From contig WKKR01000006.1 of assembly GCA_009684525.1 (NCBI GenBank), forward strand, positions 62,001 through 126,000: a stretch of 64,000 nt of DNA, in the 5' to 3' direction. The position numbers and the translations under genes were made by a program. The notes beneath the pieces are model-generated. The model saw only the letters and a program-made list of their open reading frames with translations. It did no database searches and had not been told where the DNA came from. This document shows, one piece after another, positions 17,563-28,752 of the stretch. Position 1 is the first letter of the stretch, and every line of letters begins with the position of its first letter. The DNA is from Geobacter sp. (GTDB lineage: Bacteria; Desulfobacterota; Desulfuromonadia; Geobacterales; DSM-12255).

Positions 17563-17593
17563 CGTAAGAGGACCCGGTTGGAAAGGCAGATGG

Positions 17594-17623
17594 CGGGGTG
17601 GTCACGAACCACCCCGTTTTTTT
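17594..17623 (+). terminator. intrinsic terminator after the HD-GYP gene
   Basis: CGGGGTGGT / ACCACCCCG with loop CACGA forms a 9-bp stem followed by seven Ts. Confidence 0.92.
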
Positions 17624-17689
17624 GTTTCCCGAACCCTGCCACATCCCCTTCAGCCCCCTGCCAGAGCGGGCTTTCGCCCCCCTTTTTAC

Positions 17690-17719
17690 TTGACATAACA
17701 GGATGATATGGTCTATGTT
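17690..17719 (+). promoter_or_regulatory. sigma-70-type promoter of the lysS-envelope operon
   Basis: TTGACA (17690-17695) and TATGTT (17714-17719) have an 18-bp spacer and end 56 bp before lysS. It probably drives at least lysS-lolC-lolD-bamA, which are joined by overlapping genes. Confidence 0.65.
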
Positions 17720-17775
17720 GCCAGTTTGTTGAAGCGGGCGGGAAGCGACTTCCCGCAACTTGGCGAGGAGTGCAC

Positions 17776-19254
17776 ATGGAAGAGTTAAGTGAGCTGTTGC
17801 TGCAGAGGAGACGCAAGGTTGATGCACTCTGGGAGGCCGGGATCAATCCCTATCCCAACGACTTCAAGGCGGCCCATACGTCTGCCGACCTGTTTGCCAC
17901 ATTTGGCGCCGTGCAGGAGATCCCGGAGCAGGCAGCCACCTTTATCATAGCTGGACGGATCATTGCCCGTCGTTCCTTTGGCAAGGCCGCATTTATCCAG
18001 GTTCAGGACCGCAAGGGGCGGATGCAGCTCTACGTCCGCAAGGACACCCTGGGGGATGAGGCCTTTGCCACGTTCGACTCGTTCGATATTGGCGATATCG
18101 TCGGCGCCTCGGGGTGGCCGTTCAGGACCAAGACCGGCGAGCTGTCGCTCCATGTCACCGAGATCAGGCTGCTGACCAAATCCTTTCTCCCCCTTCCCGA
18201 AAAATTCCATGGCCTCACTGATGTCGAGACGCGCTATCGGCAGCGGTATGTCGATCTGATCGTCAATCCGGAGGTGCGGGATGTCTTTGTCAAGCGTTCC
18301 CGCATTATCAACCTGATCCGTGAATTCATGGTGGGGCATGATTTCCTTGAGGTCGAGACTCCCATGATGCAACCGATTCCCGGTGGTGCCACGGCTCGTC
18401 CCTTTGTCACGCATCACAACGCACTGGACATGCAGCTCTATCTGCGCATTGCTCCCGAGCTGTATCTCAAGCGGCTGCTGGTAGGTGGTTTTGATCGGGT
18501 TTTCGAGATCAATCGCAATTTCCGCAACGAAGGGATCTCCATCAGGCACAACCCCGAATTCACCATGATGGAGTTCTACCGCGCCTATGCGACCTTCGAG
18601 GATCTGATGGACTTTACCGAGGATCTCCTCTGCCATGTGGCGCAGGAGCTTCTGGGCTCGCTGGATTTGGCATATCAGGGGCAGACCATCAGCTTTGCGC
18701 GCCCCTGGAAGCGGCTGACAGTGCAGGAGGCGATCCTGGAGTATGGCGACATCGACGCCAAGGCGCTGCAGGACAGGGATCTCGCCTATGCCTATGCCCA
18801 GAGCATCGGGCTCGATCTGCCCGAGGATATCGGTTATGGCAAGCTCGTCACCGAGATATTCGAGGAGGTGGCCGAGACGAAACTGATCCAGCCGACCTTC
18901 ATCACCGCCTATCCCACCGAGGTGTCGCCTCTGTCCCGCAAGAGCGACCTCGATCCCGAAATTGTAGACCGTTTTGAGCTCTTCATTGCCGGACGTGAGC
19001 TTGCCAATGCCTTTTCCGAATTGAACGATCCCGTTGACCAGAAGGAGCGGTTCCTGGCCCAGGTCGCGGCCAAGGACAAGGGGGACGAGGAAGCGCACTA
19101 CATGGATGAAGATTACATCAGGGCTCTTGAATACGGGATGCCGCCGGCTGCCGGCGAAGGGATCGGCATCGACCGCCTGGTCATGCTGTTCACAGATTCC
19201 CCGTCCATCCGGGATGTCATCCTCTTTCCCCAGTTGAGGAAAGAAACCCGCTGA
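17776..19254 (+). CDS. lysS: lysyl-tRNA synthetase, class II
   Basis: A 492-residue class II aminoacyl-tRNA synthetase. The OB-fold anticodon-binding domain is at about 50-150. Class II motif 2 is FRNEGIS, with HNPEFTMMEFY following, and motif 3 is GEGIGIDRLVM near the end. The ATG at 17776 is preferred over a GTG at 17770 because GAGGAG then has normal spacing. The stop overlaps the next start (TGATG), coupling it to the Lol permease gene. Confidence 0.95.
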   Translation: MEELSELLLQRRRKVDALWEAGINPYPNDFKAAHTSADLFATFGAVQEIPEQAATFIIAGRIIARRSFGKAAFIQVQDRKGRMQLYVRKDTLGDEAFATFDSFDIGDIVGASGWPFRTKTGELSLHVTEIRLLTKSFLPLPEKFHGLTDVETRYRQRYVDLIVNPEVRDVFVKRSRIINLIREFMVGHDFLEVETPMMQPIPGGATARPFVTHHNALDMQLYLRIAPELYLKRLLVGGFDRVFEINRNFRNEGISIRHNPEFTMMEFYRAYATFEDLMDFTEDLLCHVAQELLGSLDLAYQGQTISFARPWKRLTVQEAILEYGDIDAKALQDRDLAYAYAQSIGLDLPEDIGYGKLVTEIFEEVAETKLIQPTFITAYPTEVSPLSRKSDLDPEIVDRFELFIAGRELANAFSELNDPVDQKERFLAQVAAKDKGDEEAHYMDEDYIRALEYGMPPAAGEGIGIDRLVMLFTDSPSIRDVILFPQLRKETR

Positions 19255-20528
19255 TGCCCTACGAACTCCTTATTGGCCTTCGCTATCTGAAGGCAAAGCG
19301 GAAGTCCACTTTCATTTCCATCATCACGGTGATCTCCGTCAGTGGTGTGGCGCTCGGGGTACTGGCCCTGATCGTGGTGCTGGCGGTGATGACCGGTTTC
19401 GAGGAAGACCTCAAGAACAAGATCATGGGGACCAATGCCCATGTGGTGGTCCTGGGGGGGAGCGACGGCATTGCCGACTACCCTTCCCTGATGGCACGGC
19501 TGAAAAAGTTCGACGGAGTGCTGGCGACAACGCCGTTCATCTACAACCAGGTCATGCTTACAACGGGGAAGAACGTCTCCGGCGTGGTACTGCGGGGGAT
19601 CGACCCGGCAACCGACCGGCAGGTCACCAACCTGTCCAAGGCGATGGTCGACGGGAATCTCGAAGATCTTGAGCGGATCACCGCCAAACCCCTGGCTGGC
19701 AGCGAGCCGCCGTCGCCCGGCATCGTCATCGGCCGCGAGCTGGCGAGAAACCTGAACCTGTTCGTGGGGGACACCGTCAATGTGGTCTCTCCCATGGGGA
19801 ACATCACTCCGCTGGGGATGATCCCCAAGATGAAGAAGTTCCGGGTAGTGGGTCTGTTCAATACCGGCATGTTCGAGTACGATACGACCCTGGCCTATGT
19901 AGACCTTCGCGAGGCCCAGAGTTTCCTTGGCATGGGGGATAGCGTCACCGGCGTCCAGCTCAAGGTCAGCGACGTCTACCAGACCGGTGCGCTGGTACGG
20001 CGGATCAACCGCGAATTGGGCGCTCCCTTCTACGCCAGGGACTGGATGCAGATGAACAAGAATATCCTCTTTGCCCTCAAGACGGAGAAGATGGTCATGT
20101 TCATCATCCTGACCCTGATCGTGCTGGTTGCCGCCTTTGGCATCGCCTCCACACTCTTTATGGTGGTGATGGAGAAGAACAAGGACATCGCCATACTCAA
20201 GTCCATGGGGGCAACCGGCCGGAGCATCATGAAGATCTTCGTCCTGGAAGGTCTCATCATCGGCATTACCGGCACAGCCATCGGCATAGCCGGAGGGCTC
20301 CTGGTCGCACTCAACCTGGAGCCGATCGTCAATATGGTTCAGCGCGTCACCGGTTTCGAGCTGTTCAGCAAGGATGTCTATTACCTGGACCACTTCCCAT
20401 CACAGGTGGTGCCGGGGGATGTTGTCCTGATCGCCGTGACGGCAGTGCTCATCTCGTTCGTCGCCACGCTCTATCCTTCGTGGCAGGCGTCACGGATGGC
20501 CCCTGCCGAGGCTCTGAGATATGAATAG
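19254..20528 (+). CDS. lolC: lipoprotein-releasing ABC transporter permease (LolC/LolE family)
   Basis: A 424-residue inner-membrane permease with the LolCE layout: an N-terminal helix (about 22-48, [21 protein letters not shown]), a large periplasmic domain (about 60-270) and three C-terminal helices (FtsX-like, about 280-410). The family motif FEL..GLRYLK..RK occurs at the start as [16 protein letters not shown]. Only one permease gene is present, so the transporter is probably a LolF-type homodimer with LolD, moving lipoproteins to LolA. The ORF overlaps lolD by eight bases. Confidence 0.93.
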   Translation: MPYELLIGLRYLKAKRKSTFISIITVISVSGVALGVLALIVVLAVMTGFEEDLKNKIMGTNAHVVVLGGSDGIADYPSLMARLKKFDGVLATTPFIYNQVMLTTGKNVSGVVLRGIDPATDRQVTNLSKAMVDGNLEDLERITAKPLAGSEPPSPGIVIGRELARNLNLFVGDTVNVVSPMGNITPLGMIPKMKKFRVVGLFNTGMFEYDTTLAYVDLREAQSFLGMGDSVTGVQLKVSDVYQTGALVRRINRELGAPFYARDWMQMNKNILFALKTEKMVMFIILTLIVLVAAFGIASTLFMVVMEKNKDIAILKSMGATGRSIMKIFVLEGLIIGITGTAIGIAGGLLVALNLEPIVNMVQRVTGFELFSKDVYYLDHFPSQVVPGDVVLIAVTAVLISFVATLYPSWQASRMAPAEALRYE

Positions 20529-21198
20529 CCTCCTGGCTGTGAGCGATCTCAATAAATCTTTCGGCTCGGGCGATGCCAAGATCGAGGTGCTGAAGGGGAT
20601 CAACCTGCAGATCGCCGCAGGGGAGACCATTGCCCTGGTCGGGGCGTCCGGGGCGGGGAAGAGCACCCTGCTGCACATCCTCGGCACCCTTGACCGGCCA
20701 ACGACAGGCCAGGTGCTGTTCCGGGGGGAGGATGTCTTCAGGCTGAACGACCAGGCACTGGCGACATTTCGCAACCAGGCCATCGGTTTCGTGTTCCAGT
20801 TTCATCACCTGTTGCCGGAATTCACCGCCCTGGAGAACGTCATGATGCCGCTGCTCATTGCCGGCACTGACCGCGGCACGGCGCGTGAGAAGGCATCCGG
20901 CCTGCTCGGTGATGTGGGGCTTGCCCACCGCCTTACCCACAAGCCGGGTGAGCTGTCGGGAGGAGAGCAGCAGCGTGTCGCCATTGCCCGAGCGCTGGTC
21001 GGCTCGCCGCAGGTGCTGCTGGCCGACGAGCCGACCGGGAACCTGGATATGAAGACCAGCGACGAAATTCACTCCCTGCTGTGCGACATTCATGCCGCCC
21101 GCGGGGTTACCCTGATCATCGTTACCCATAACGAGCGGCTTGCCGCCCGCCTGGGACGGACCATTAGAATGGTTGACGGCAGGATATCAGCGGAATGA
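20521..21198 (+). CDS. lolD: lipoprotein-releasing ABC transporter ATPase LolD
   Basis: A 225-residue ATPase of the MacB/LolD type. Walker A is GASGAGKST (about 41-49), the Q-loop is [14 protein letters not shown], the signature is LSGGEQQR, Walker B is VLLADEP with GNLD after it, and the switch histidine is in VTHN. It powers lipoprotein extraction from the inner membrane with the adjacent permease. It overlaps both the permease gene and the bamA start, in line with stoichiometric production. Confidence 0.94.
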   Translation: MNSLLAVSDLNKSFGSGDAKIEVLKGINLQIAAGETIALVGASGAGKSTLLHILGTLDRPTTGQVLFRGEDVFRLNDQALATFRNQAIGFVFQFHHLLPEFTALENVMMPLLIAGTDRGTAREKASGLLGDVGLAHRLTHKPGELSGGEQQRVAIARALVGSPQVLLADEPTGNLDMKTSDEIHSLLCDIHAARGVTLIIVTHNERLAARLGRTIRMVDGRISAE

Positions 21199-23543
21199 GG
21201 GTCGCAACCATTAACGCGCAACGGAAACGGCATCTGGAGGTGGATTTGCTCAGCAGGCTTTGCATACTGGTGTGCTGGATGGTGCTGTTCCTGCCCACGT
21301 CGGGCTGGTCGGTCTCAGGGTCGGGAGAGCGGATCTCCGAAGTGGAGATCAGCGGAAATCGCAGGATCGAGACAGCTGCCATCAAGAGCGTCATTACGCT
21401 CAAGGCGGGGGATCTCCTCTTTGCCGACAAGGTTGATGCCGATGTCCGGGCGATCTTCAAACTGGGGCATTTCCAGGATGTGCAGGGAGAAACCGAGCCC
21501 GGTGCCAAGGGGCTCAAGCTGATCTACAAGGTTGTTGAGAAACCGGTTATCCGTGACATCAAGATCGAAGGGAACAAGGAGCTCTCCACCGAGAAGATCC
21601 GCGATGCCCTGGAGATCCGTAACAATGCCGTCTATTCGGCAAAGGATCTGGCCAAGACCATCCGCAAGATCAAGAAACTCTACGCCGACGAGGGGTATTT
21701 CCTGGCAGAGGTGGAAGGGAAGACCGAACAGAGTTCGCCGACCGAGCTCCGCGTCGTTCTGAAGATCACCGAAGGCAGGAAGGTCCTGATCCAGGAGGTC
21801 CGCTTCGAAGGGAACACGGCATTCACGCGGCGCAAGCTCAAGGGGCTCATGGAGACCACCGAGGACTGGTGGATGGCCTGGCTGACCGGCGCCGGCGTCT
21901 ACAAGGAAGAGGTGCTGAAAAACGACCTCACCCTTATCGCGGATCACTACTTCAACAATGGCTATGTAAACGTCAAGGTTGCCGAGCCGAAGGTGGAGTT
22001 GCTTCCCAGCAAGAAAGGGCTGATTGTCACCATCGGGATCACCGAGGGGGATCAGTACCGCGTCGGGCAGATCGATTTCAAGGGGGACCTGCTGGAAAAG
22101 GGGGAGGAGTACGCGAAGAAGCTCAAACTGAAGACCGGCGAAGTCTTCAGCCGGGGCACGCTGCGGGCCGATGTCTTCGGTCTGACCGATCTCTATGCCG
22201 ACCAGGGGTATGCCTTTGCCAACGTGAACCCTCTCACCAAGATCAATCACGAGCAGAAGATCATCGACATCACCTTTGACATGGAAAAAGGGGACAAGGT
22301 CTATATCGATCGGATCAATATCTCCGGGAACCCCAAGACCCGCGACAAGGTGGTGCGGCGTGAGATCAAGCTGTCCGAAGGTGATCTCTACAGCGCAACA
22401 GCGCTCAAAAAGACCAAGCAGTCGCTGATGAACCTCGGCTTTTTCGAGGAGGTGGCGCTCACCACCGAACAGGCGAGCGCCAGCAACCGTCTCAATCTCA
22501 AGGTGGACGTGAAGGAAAAACCGACCGGGACGTTCAGTATCGGTGCCGGTTACAGCTCCCTGGACGGTCTGATCGGCCAGGGATCGGTCCAGCAGGCCAA
22601 CTTTCTCGGACTCGGCCTGAAGGCCCATGCCTCGGCTTCTCTGGGCGGGAAGTCCCAGACCTACAACATAGGGCTTACCGATCCCTACTTCCTTGATTCC
22701 CGCTGGACCGTGGGTGCCGACGTCTACCGGACGGAGCGGGAGTATCTCGACTATACCCGGCGGGCCACCGGTGGCGATATCAAGGCGGGCTATCCGCTCT
22801 CCGATACCGTGAGCACCTTCTGGGTCTATCGCTACGAAGAAAAGGAAATCTACGACGTTTCCCAGGCGTTTCTGACCAGCGGCGAATTCTTCGAGGCGAG
22901 CTCCACCACCAGCGCCATTACCGCAAGCCTGTCGCGGAACACCACCGATTACCGGCTCGATCCCACCACCGGCATGATCAACAACCTCTCCCTGGAGTTT
23001 GCCGGTCTGGGCGGCACCAACCGCTATCTCCGCTATATCGGTTCCACCACCCAGTTTTTCCCGGCCGGCTTTGCCGGAGGGGTCTTTTCCCTGCGCGGGG
23101 AACTGGGCTATATCCAGGAGCTCGGCAAGGAACTCCCCATTGACGAGAAATTCTACCTGGGGGGGATCAACACCCTGCGGGGCTACGATGGCAGGACCGT
23201 CAGCCCGTATATCATTTCCGACGTTCCCAACAGCGTCAACGGTACGGCCCCCAATACCCGAGCATACATCGGCGGCACTACCGAGGCGATCTTCAACGCC
23301 GAATTCACCATGCCGCTCATCAAGGATGCCGGACTCAAGGGGGTGCTGTTTTTCGATGCCGGTAATTCTTACGATAGTGCCAGTCGGCTCTTTTCCACCC
23401 TGCAGACCAGCTACGGCTTCGGCATCCGCTGGTTTTCCCCGATCGGGCCGCTGCGGCTCGAATACGGTATCCCGATCAACCCTCGCGCCGGTATTGACGA
23501 CAAGGGGGGCAGGCTGGAGTTTTCCATCGGCAGCTTTTTCTAA
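21195..23543 (+). CDS. bamA: outer-membrane protein assembly factor BamA
   Basis: A 782-residue Omp85 protein that inserts beta-barrel proteins into the outer membrane. Five POTRA domains span about 45-440 (for example [34 protein letters not shown] and [18 protein letters not shown]). A 16-strand barrel follows, with the L6 motif LRGY in NTLRGYDGR and a terminal Phe (GSFF). The ATG at 21195 overlaps lolD by four bases. A TTG at 21246 with CTGGAGG upstream would give a cleaner signal peptide, so the true start may be there. Skp and lipid A genes follow, the usual bamA-ompH-lpxD order. Confidence 0.94.
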   Translation: MRVATINAQRKRHLEVDLLSRLCILVCWMVLFLPTSGWSVSGSGERISEVEISGNRRIETAAIKSVITLKAGDLLFADKVDADVRAIFKLGHFQDVQGETEPGAKGLKLIYKVVEKPVIRDIKIEGNKELSTEKIRDALEIRNNAVYSAKDLAKTIRKIKKLYADEGYFLAEVEGKTEQSSPTELRVVLKITEGRKVLIQEVRFEGNTAFTRRKLKGLMETTEDWWMAWLTGAGVYKEEVLKNDLTLIADHYFNNGYVNVKVAEPKVELLPSKKGLIVTIGITEGDQYRVGQIDFKGDLLEKGEEYAKKLKLKTGEVFSRGTLRADVFGLTDLYADQGYAFANVNPLTKINHEQKIIDITFDMEKGDKVYIDRINISGNPKTRDKVVRREIKLSEGDLYSATALKKTKQSLMNLGFFEEVALTTEQASASNRLNLKVDVKEKPTGTFSIGAGYSSLDGLIGQGSVQQANFLGLGLKAHASASLGGKSQTYNIGLTDPYFLDSRWTVGADVYRTEREYLDYTRRATGGDIKAGYPLSDTVSTFWVYRYEEKEIYDVSQAFLTSGEFFEASSTTSAITASLSRNTTDYRLDPTTGMINNLSLEFAGLGGTNRYLRYIGSTTQFFPAGFAGGVFSLRGELGYIQELGKELPIDEKFYLGGINTLRGYDGRTVSPYIISDVPNSVNGTAPNTRAYIGGTTEAIFNAEFTMPLIKDAGLKGVLFFDAGNSYDSASRLFSTLQTSYGFGIRWFSPIGPLRLEYGIPINPRAGIDDKGGRLEFSIGSFF

Positions 23544-23569
23544 TCTCAGTCAGGACAAAGGAGAGACAG

Positions 23570-24100
23570 ATGAAAAAAGGAATGTTCAGTACGGTTGTGT
23601 TATCGCTGTGCATGCTCGTTGCCTCGGTCGTGGTTGCCGGGGCTGAAGGGGTCAAGCTGGGGGCAGTCGACATCCAGAAGGTCCTGCATAACTCCGAGGC
23701 CGGCAAGACTGCCAAGGAGCAGCTGGCTGCCAAGATCGCCAAGTACGAGGCGGAAAAGAACTCCCGCGAGGACGACCTGAAAAAACTCAAGGCCGAGCTG
23801 GAAAAGCAGAACATCATCCTTAACGAGTCGGCCCGCAATGCCAAGGAGAAGGATTACCAGCAGAAACTCAAGGAATACCAGCGCTTCATCAAGGATGTGA
23901 ACGACGAGCTGCAGGGGAAGGACGATGAACTGAAGAACAGGATCATCGACGACACCCTCAGGGTCACCCAGGAATACGGCCGCAAGAATGGCTACACCTT
24001 CATCTTCGTCAAGAGCGAGGTGATGATGTACATGGACGACAAGGTGGATGTGACCGAGGATATCATCAAGCTGATGAACAGCAAGAGCGACAAAAAGTAG
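23570..24100 (+). CDS. skp: periplasmic chaperone OmpH/Skp
   Basis: A 176-residue precursor with a signal peptide (about 1-24, ending VVVAGA) and a long charged coiled coil (about 45-125) typical of the Skp tentacles. It starts MKKGMF after AAAGGAGAG. Skp holds unfolded outer-membrane proteins in the periplasm and hands them to the BAM complex. Its position directly after bamA and before lpxD is the standard arrangement. Confidence 0.92.
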   Translation: MKKGMFSTVVLSLCMLVASVVVAGAEGVKLGAVDIQKVLHNSEAGKTAKEQLAAKIAKYEAEKNSREDDLKKLKAELEKQNIILNESARNAKEKDYQQKLKEYQRFIKDVNDELQGKDDELKNRIIDDTLRVTQEYGRKNGYTFIFVKSEVMMYMDDKVDVTEDIIKLMNSKSDKK

Positions 24101-24178
24101 CCGGCGCCTCGCAGCCGGTAGATTTCACACATTTTCCTTTTTTTGCTGAGCGTTTTCCGACTATAAGGAATGAGAGAT

Positions 24179-25216
24179 ATGACCAAGACACTTGCCGAAC
24201 TCGCCCAATGCCTGGGTGGCAGGGTCGTCGGCGATCCCGAAGCCACCGTGCGGGGTCTGGGGACCCTGGACGATGCGGGGGAAGGGCAGATCACCTTCCT
24301 GGCCAATCCTCGATATGCGGGGAAGGTGGCCACCTGCCGGGCAACTGCGGTGGTGCTCCCTCCGGGGGCTGAGGGGTATGGCCGCAACGTGATCGAGGTT
24401 GCCAATCCCTATCTGGCGTTTGCCAAGCTGTTGCAGATCTTCCATGTCGAACCCCGCAAGGCGCTGGGGGTGATGGCAGGAGCCCATATAGGCGCTGACG
24501 TGCGACTCGGTGCCGAGGTGACCATACATCCCGGCGCCACGGTCATGGATGGGGCGACACTGGGTGACCGTGTGACCCTCTATCCCGGCGTGGTTCTCTA
24601 CCCAGGGGTCGTGGTGGGTGACGACGTCACCCTGCATGCCAATGTGACGGTGCGCGAACGCTGCCGCATCGGCAACCGCGTCACCATCCATGGCGGCACC
24701 GTCATTGGCAGCGACGGCTTCGGCTATGCACCGGACGGCAGGGAGTGGTACAAGATCCCCCAGATCGGCATCGTTGTCATTGAGGACGATGTGGAGATCG
24801 GCGCTAACGTGGCCATTGACCGGGCAGCCCTCGAAGTGACCCGCATCGGACGAGGGACCAAGATCGACAATCTGGTGCAGATCGCCCACAACTGCATTAT
24901 CGGCGAGAACTGCATGGTCATCTCCCAGGTGGGGATCTCCGGCAGCACCACGCTTGGCGATCATGTGACCCTTGCCGGGCAGGTGGGGGTCGCCGGACAC
25001 CTGACCATCGGCGACAATGCCATGGTCGGCGCGAAATCGGGCATTCCGGGAAACCTTCCGGCTGGCAGCATGGTGAGCGGTCTTCCCGCCTTTGAACACC
25101 GTGACTGGCTCAAAGCGATGGCGGTGGTACCGCGTCTCCCCGAGCTGCGAAAGACCATTTCCTCTCTGGAAAAAAGGATTGCACAACTGGAAGAGTCCGT
25201 AAAACGCGAGGCATGA
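24179..25216 (+). CDS. lpxD: UDP-3-O-acyl-glucosamine N-acyltransferase LpxD
   Basis: A 345-residue enzyme of lipid A synthesis that N-acylates the UDP-linked monoacyl sugar from acyl-ACP. An N-terminal uridine-binding domain (about 1-100, containing ITFLANPRY) is followed by a left-handed beta-helix of hexapeptide repeats (about 105-300) with the catalytic His in [10 protein letters not shown]-terminal helical tail ([13 protein letters not shown]) closes the trimer. The ATG at 24179 is chosen over 24170 because AAGGA then has workable spacing. It opens the lipid A section of the operon. Confidence 0.94.
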   Translation: MTKTLAELAQCLGGRVVGDPEATVRGLGTLDDAGEGQITFLANPRYAGKVATCRATAVVLPPGAEGYGRNVIEVANPYLAFAKLLQIFHVEPRKALGVMAGAHIGADVRLGAEVTIHPGATVMDGATLGDRVTLYPGVVLYPGVVVGDDVTLHANVTVRERCRIGNRVTIHGGTVIGSDGFGYAPDGREWYKIPQIGIVVIEDDVEIGANVAIDRAALEVTRIGRGTKIDNLVQIAHNCIIGENCMVISQVGISGSTTLGDHVTLAGQVGVAGHLTIGDNAMVGAKSGIPGNLPAGSMVSGLPAFEHRDWLKAMAVVPRLPELRKTISSLEKRIAQLEESVKREA

Positions 25217-25289
25217 AGCAGCCCATGCCCCGACGTTTCGCCGGCCCTTGACCGTTTATGTTTCATTGACCGTTATCAGGAGGTAAGCC

Positions 25290-25736
25290 ATGCTGCTTGA
25301 CGTGAACCAGATCATGAAGATCCTGCCCCACCGCTACCCGTTCCTGCTGGTGGACCGCGTGGTCGAACACGAACCGGGACAGAAGATCGTGGGAATCAAG
25401 AATGTCACTATCAACGAGCCGTTTTTCCAGGGGCATTTCCCCGGTCATCCGGTCATGCCGGGTGTCCTGATTATCGAGGGAATGGCCCAGGTGGGGGGCA
25501 TCCTCGCCTACCTCGCCTCCAGCGACGAGATCAAGAAAAAGGTCTGCTATTTTGCCTCCATCGACAATGCAAAATTCCGCAGGCCGGTGGTCCCCGGCGA
25601 CCAGCTCCGCATCGAAATGACCGCCACTGCCTGCAAGCGCGGCATGTGGGTCTTTGCCGGCAAGGCGTATGTTGAAGACAAACTGGCAGCCGAGGCCGAT
25701 CTCAAGGCCACCTTTGCCGACATGAACAGATCGTAA
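25290..25736 (+). CDS. fabZ: 3-hydroxyacyl-ACP dehydratase FabZ
   Basis: A 148-residue hot-dog-fold dehydratase of fatty acid elongation. The hallmark PHRYPFLLVDRV (about 13-24), the catalytic His in FFQGHFPGHPVMPGVLIIE and the Glu at its end are present. Length is typical. Its place between lpxD and lpxA is widely conserved because FabZ and LpxA compete for 3-hydroxyacyl-ACP. The start follows AGGAGGTAAG. Confidence 0.95.
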   Translation: MLLDVNQIMKILPHRYPFLLVDRVVEHEPGQKIVGIKNVTINEPFFQGHFPGHPVMPGVLIIEGMAQVGGILAYLASSDEIKKKVCYFASIDNAKFRRPVVPGDQLRIEMTATACKRGMWVFAGKAYVEDKLAAEADLKATFADMNRS

Positions 25737-25791
25737 TATCCATCCGACACAATCGGGAATGGTTTCAAGCGCCGTTCCGACAGGAGTTGAC

Positions 25792-26574
25792 ATGATACAT
25801 CCAACAGCCATAGTCCATCCAGGTGCAGAACTGGCCGCAGATGTGGAGGTCGGGCCCTATGCCGTGATCGGCGAACATGTGAAGATCGGCCGGGGAACCA
25901 AGATCGGTGCCCATGCCGTCATCGACGGCTGGACCACCATTGGCGAAGAGAACCAGATCTTCCAGATGGCGGCCGTGGGCGCTGCCCCGCAGGACTTGAA
26001 ATACAAGGGTGAAGAGACCCTGGTCATTATCGGAGACCGGAACGTCATCCGCGAATTTGCCACGATCCACCGTGGCACCATGAGTGGCCGCCGCCAGACC
26101 GTTGTGGGGAGCGGCAACATGCTCATGGCCTATTCCCATGTCGCCCATGACTGCATCCTCGGCGACGGCATTGTCATGGCAAACGCCACAGCCCTTGCCG
26201 GGCACGTGACCGTGGACAGTTTCGCCATTCTCGGCGGGTTGGTGGCGATCCATCAATTCGTGCGGATTGGCGGCTATGTCATGATCGGCGGCGGCACCAT
26301 GGTGGGGCATGATATCCCGCCCTTTACCATCGCGGCCACCTGCGACAAACGCGACGCTTCCCTGCGCGGTCTGAACCTGATCGGACTCAAGCGGCGCGGT
26401 TTCAGCCCCGAGCTGATTACCGACCTGAAGCGGGCGTACCGGATCCTGGCCTTCTCCAAACTGAAGCTTCCCGAGGCGCTGGCAAAGATGAAGAGCGACC
26501 TGCGCCAGTCGCCGGAGCTCTCCTACTTCATCGAGTTCATCGAGAAGTCGGAGCGGGGGATCTGCCGGCCATGA
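25792..26574 (+). CDS. lpxA: UDP-GlcNAc/GlcNAc3N acyltransferase LpxA
   Basis: A 260-residue left-handed beta-helix trimer subunit that catalyses the first lipid A acylation. The catalytic His119 (E. coli His125) lies in YSHVAHDC with His116 beside it. Gly167 aligns with E. coli Gly173, which favours about C14 3-hydroxyacyl chains. LEGLKRRGF appears as LIGLKRRGF in the C-terminal region. Because gnnA and gnnB follow directly, the natural acceptor may be UDP-GlcNAc3N with amide formation, as in Acidithiobacillus. The ATG at 25792 has AGGAG upstream. The stop overlaps gnnA by four bases. Confidence 0.94.
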   Translation: MIHPTAIVHPGAELAADVEVGPYAVIGEHVKIGRGTKIGAHAVIDGWTTIGEENQIFQMAAVGAAPQDLKYKGEETLVIIGDRNVIREFATIHRGTMSGRRQTVVGSGNMLMAYSHVAHDCILGDGIVMANATALAGHVTVDSFAILGGLVAIHQFVRIGGYVMIGGGTMVGHDIPPFTIAATCDKRDASLRGLNLIGLKRRGFSPELITDLKRAYRILAFSKLKLPEALAKMKSDLRQSPELSYFIEFIEKSERGICRP

Positions 26575-27509
26575 GCAGGTTGCGGACGGCAGTCATAGGT
26601 GTCGGCTACCTGGGGAAATTTCATGCCGACAAGTACGCAGTGTGCGCGAACGCCGAGCTGGTTGCCGTGGTGGATGCCGATGCGGCGCGTGTCGCCGAGG
26701 TAGCCGGTTCGTTGTCGGCGCGTCCGGTGATCGATTACCGCGATCTGGACGGGCAGGTGGATGCGGTGAGCATTGTCGTGCCGACCCGGGCCCATTTCGA
26801 GGTGGCCGAGTTCTTCCTCTCCCGCGGCGTTCATGTTCTGCTGGAAAAGCCGATGACTGCGACCCTCGACGAGGCGCGGGCATTGAACCTTCTGGCACGC
26901 GAGAAGGGGCTGGTCCTGCAGGTAGGCCACCTGGAACGGTTCAACCCGGTCTACGCGGCACTCCGCAGCAATCTCTCCCGCCCCCGTTTCATCGAGGCGA
27001 GCCGGATCGGGCCGTTCAAGGCGAGAGGTACCGATGTCAGTATCATCCTCGACCTGATGATCCACGACCTGGACATCATCCTGTCGCTGGTCAGATCGCC
27101 GGTCTGCGAGGTCCGCGCCACAGGGGCGCCGGTCTACAGCGACCGGGTGGATATCGCCAATGCCCGCCTGGCATTCGAGAACGGCTGCGTTGCCAATGTG
27201 ACCGCCAGCCGGATCAGTCTCAAGAGCGAGCGGCGCATGCGGATATACCAGGAAGATTCCTACCTGAACGTCGATTTCCAGGATCGCAGGATCGTCACCT
27301 TCCGCAAGGGGGAGGGGGAGCAGATGCCTGGCGTCCCCAATCTGGCCAAGGAAGAACAGACCTTTGCCCAGAGCGATCCGCTTCTCTCCGAGGTGACGGC
27401 CTTTCTCGATGCCGTGCAGAGCGGCAAGCCGCCGCAGGTAAGCGGCGAGGACGGCCAGTTGGCGCTGGAAGTCGCATTGATGATCGAAGAAGCAGTGAAC
27501 AAGGGGTAG
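26571..27509 (+). CDS. gnnA: Gfo/Idh/MocA oxidoreductase, probable GnnA
   Basis: A 312-residue NAD-dependent sugar oxidoreductase. A Rossmann domain ([15 protein letters not shown], about 7-21) and the EKP motif ([11 protein letters not shown]) typical of Gfo/Idh/MocA proteins precede the substrate domain with the HDLD motif. Its place directly after lpxA and before a DegT aminotransferase and lpxB matches the gnnA-gnnB pair characterised in Acidithiobacillus ferrooxidans. GnnA oxidises C3 of UDP-GlcNAc and GnnB then aminates it. Family and context support the assignment; activity is inferred. Confidence 0.8.
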   Translation: MSRLRTAVIGVGYLGKFHADKYAVCANAELVAVVDADAARVAEVAGSLSARPVIDYRDLDGQVDAVSIVVPTRAHFEVAEFFLSRGVHVLLEKPMTATLDEARALNLLAREKGLVLQVGHLERFNPVYAALRSNLSRPRFIEASRIGPFKARGTDVSIILDLMIHDLDIILSLVRSPVCEVRATGAPVYSDRVDIANARLAFENGCVANVTASRISLKSERRMRIYQEDSYLNVDFQDRRIVTFRKGEGEQMPGVPNLAKEEQTFAQSDPLLSEVTAFLDAVQSGKPPQVSGEDGQLALEVALMIEEAVNKG

Positions 27510-27568
27510 GGAGCAGGGCAGGCCGTGTCCCGTCCCTGAACCCTGATCCCATTACACGAGGTGTTACT

Positions 27569-28660
27569 ATGATTCCAATGGTTGACCTGAAGGTTCAGTA
27601 CCACGCGCTCAAAGACGAGATCGATGGCGGCATCCTGACCGCCCTGGAGAATACCCAGTTCATCCTGGGTCCCAATGTGACGGCGCTGGAGCAGGAAACC
27701 GCCGCCTATCTCGGCGTCAAGCACGCCATTGCCTGCGCCTCGGGGACCGATGCCCTCCACCTCGCCCTGGCCGCAGCAGGGGTCGGACCGGGCGACGAGG
27801 TCATAACCACCCCGTTCACCTTCATTGCTACGGCTGAGGCGATCCGTTACGTGGGGGCGACCCCGGTCTTCGTTGACATCGATCCCCAAAGCTTCAACAT
27901 CGATCCGCGCCGTATCGAGGCAGCAATCACGCCCCGGACCAAAGCGGTGCTGCCGGTTCACCTGTTCGGGCAACCCGCCGATCTGCGCGCCATTGCCGAG
28001 ATCTGCACCCGTAGCGGGCTTCTGCTGCTGGAAGACTGCGCCCAGTCCTTCGGCGCATCCATCGATGGCGTCATGACCGGCGCCTGGGGACTGTTCGGCT
28101 GTTTCAGCTTCTTCCCCAGCAAGAACCTCGGCTGTTACGGCGACGGTGGCCTGATCACCACCAATGACGATGCCATGGCCGAGCAGGTGAAGATGCTGCG
28201 CAACCACGGCAGCAAGGTCCGTTACCACCACGACGTGATCGGCTACAACAGCCGCCTCGACGAGCTGCAGGCCGTCATCCTGCGGGTCAAACTCAAGCAT
28301 ATGGATGCCTTTACCGCGGGGCGGCGCCGGGTAGCCCATCTCTACAGCTCGCTGCTTGCGGGCTCGGTCCTCGCCCCCCCCTGCGAAGACGGCATCGGTC
28401 TCCATGTCTACCACCAGTACACGACCCTGACCGGCTGTCGCGATGCCGTCATGGAGGCGCTTTCCAAGGCGCAGATCGCCTCGGCCATCTACTATCCGAT
28501 CCCCCTGCACCAGCAGAACGTCTTTAGCGCCGAGTGCGCCGGTCTGCGGCTTCCGGTGACGGAAGATGTGGCATCGCGTTGCCTCTCGCTGCCGGTCTTC
28601 CCTGAAATGACCGACGACCAGGTCCGCCAGGTGGTGGAGGTAGTCAAATCGGTCTGCTAG
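27569..28660 (+). CDS. gnnB: DegT/DnrJ sugar aminotransferase, probable GnnB
   Basis: A 363-residue PLP-dependent aminotransferase of the DegT/DnrJ/EryC1/StrS family. The PLP lysine is Lys185 in FFPSKNLGCYGDGG; ACASGTDAL, DPQSFNIDP and EDCAQSFGA are typical family segments. Next to gnnA and between lpxA and lpxB it is predicted to convert the 3-keto sugar to UDP-GlcNAc3N, giving lipid A with 2,3-diamino sugar. The ATG at 27569 follows GAGGTG. A longer in-frame reading upstream runs through gnnA out of frame and is not real. Confidence 0.82.
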   Translation: MIPMVDLKVQYHALKDEIDGGILTALENTQFILGPNVTALEQETAAYLGVKHAIACASGTDALHLALAAAGVGPGDEVITTPFTFIATAEAIRYVGATPVFVDIDPQSFNIDPRRIEAAITPRTKAVLPVHLFGQPADLRAIAEICTRSGLLLLEDCAQSFGASIDGVMTGAWGLFGCFSFFPSKNLGCYGDGGLITTNDDAMAEQVKMLRNHGSKVRYHHDVIGYNSRLDELQAVILRVKLKHMDAFTAGRRRVAHLYSSLLAGSVLAPPCEDGIGLHVYHQYTTLTGCRDAVMEALSKAQIASAIYYPIPLHQQNVFSAECAGLRLPVTEDVASRCLSLPVFPEMTDDQVRQVVEVVKSVC

Positions 28661-28684
28661 CGACAGGCCGGCATTCTATCATGG

Positions 28685-28714
28685 GAGACGCCCCGGCGGG
28701 GCGTCTCTCTGTTT
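28685..28714 (+). terminator. hairpin or terminator between gnnB and lpxB
   Basis: GAGACGCCCC / GGGGCGTCTC with loop GGC is a perfect 10-bp stem followed by TCTGTTT. The weak T-tract suggests partial termination or attenuation within the lipid A operon. Confidence 0.6.
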
Positions 28715-28752
28715 AAGACCGGAATTTTTCAACAACCTGTCAAGGATGTTAT

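Noticed and set aside
17785-19098. 437-codon minus-strand frame opposite lysS
   Set aside because: lysS class II motifs are on the plus strand; the other frame has no start context or motifs.
26642-27568. apparent N-terminal extension of the GnnB frame by 309 codons
   Set aside because: It reads gnnA out of frame with low-complexity Arg/Gly sequence; the real start at 27569 has a ribosome site and family similarity from its first residues.
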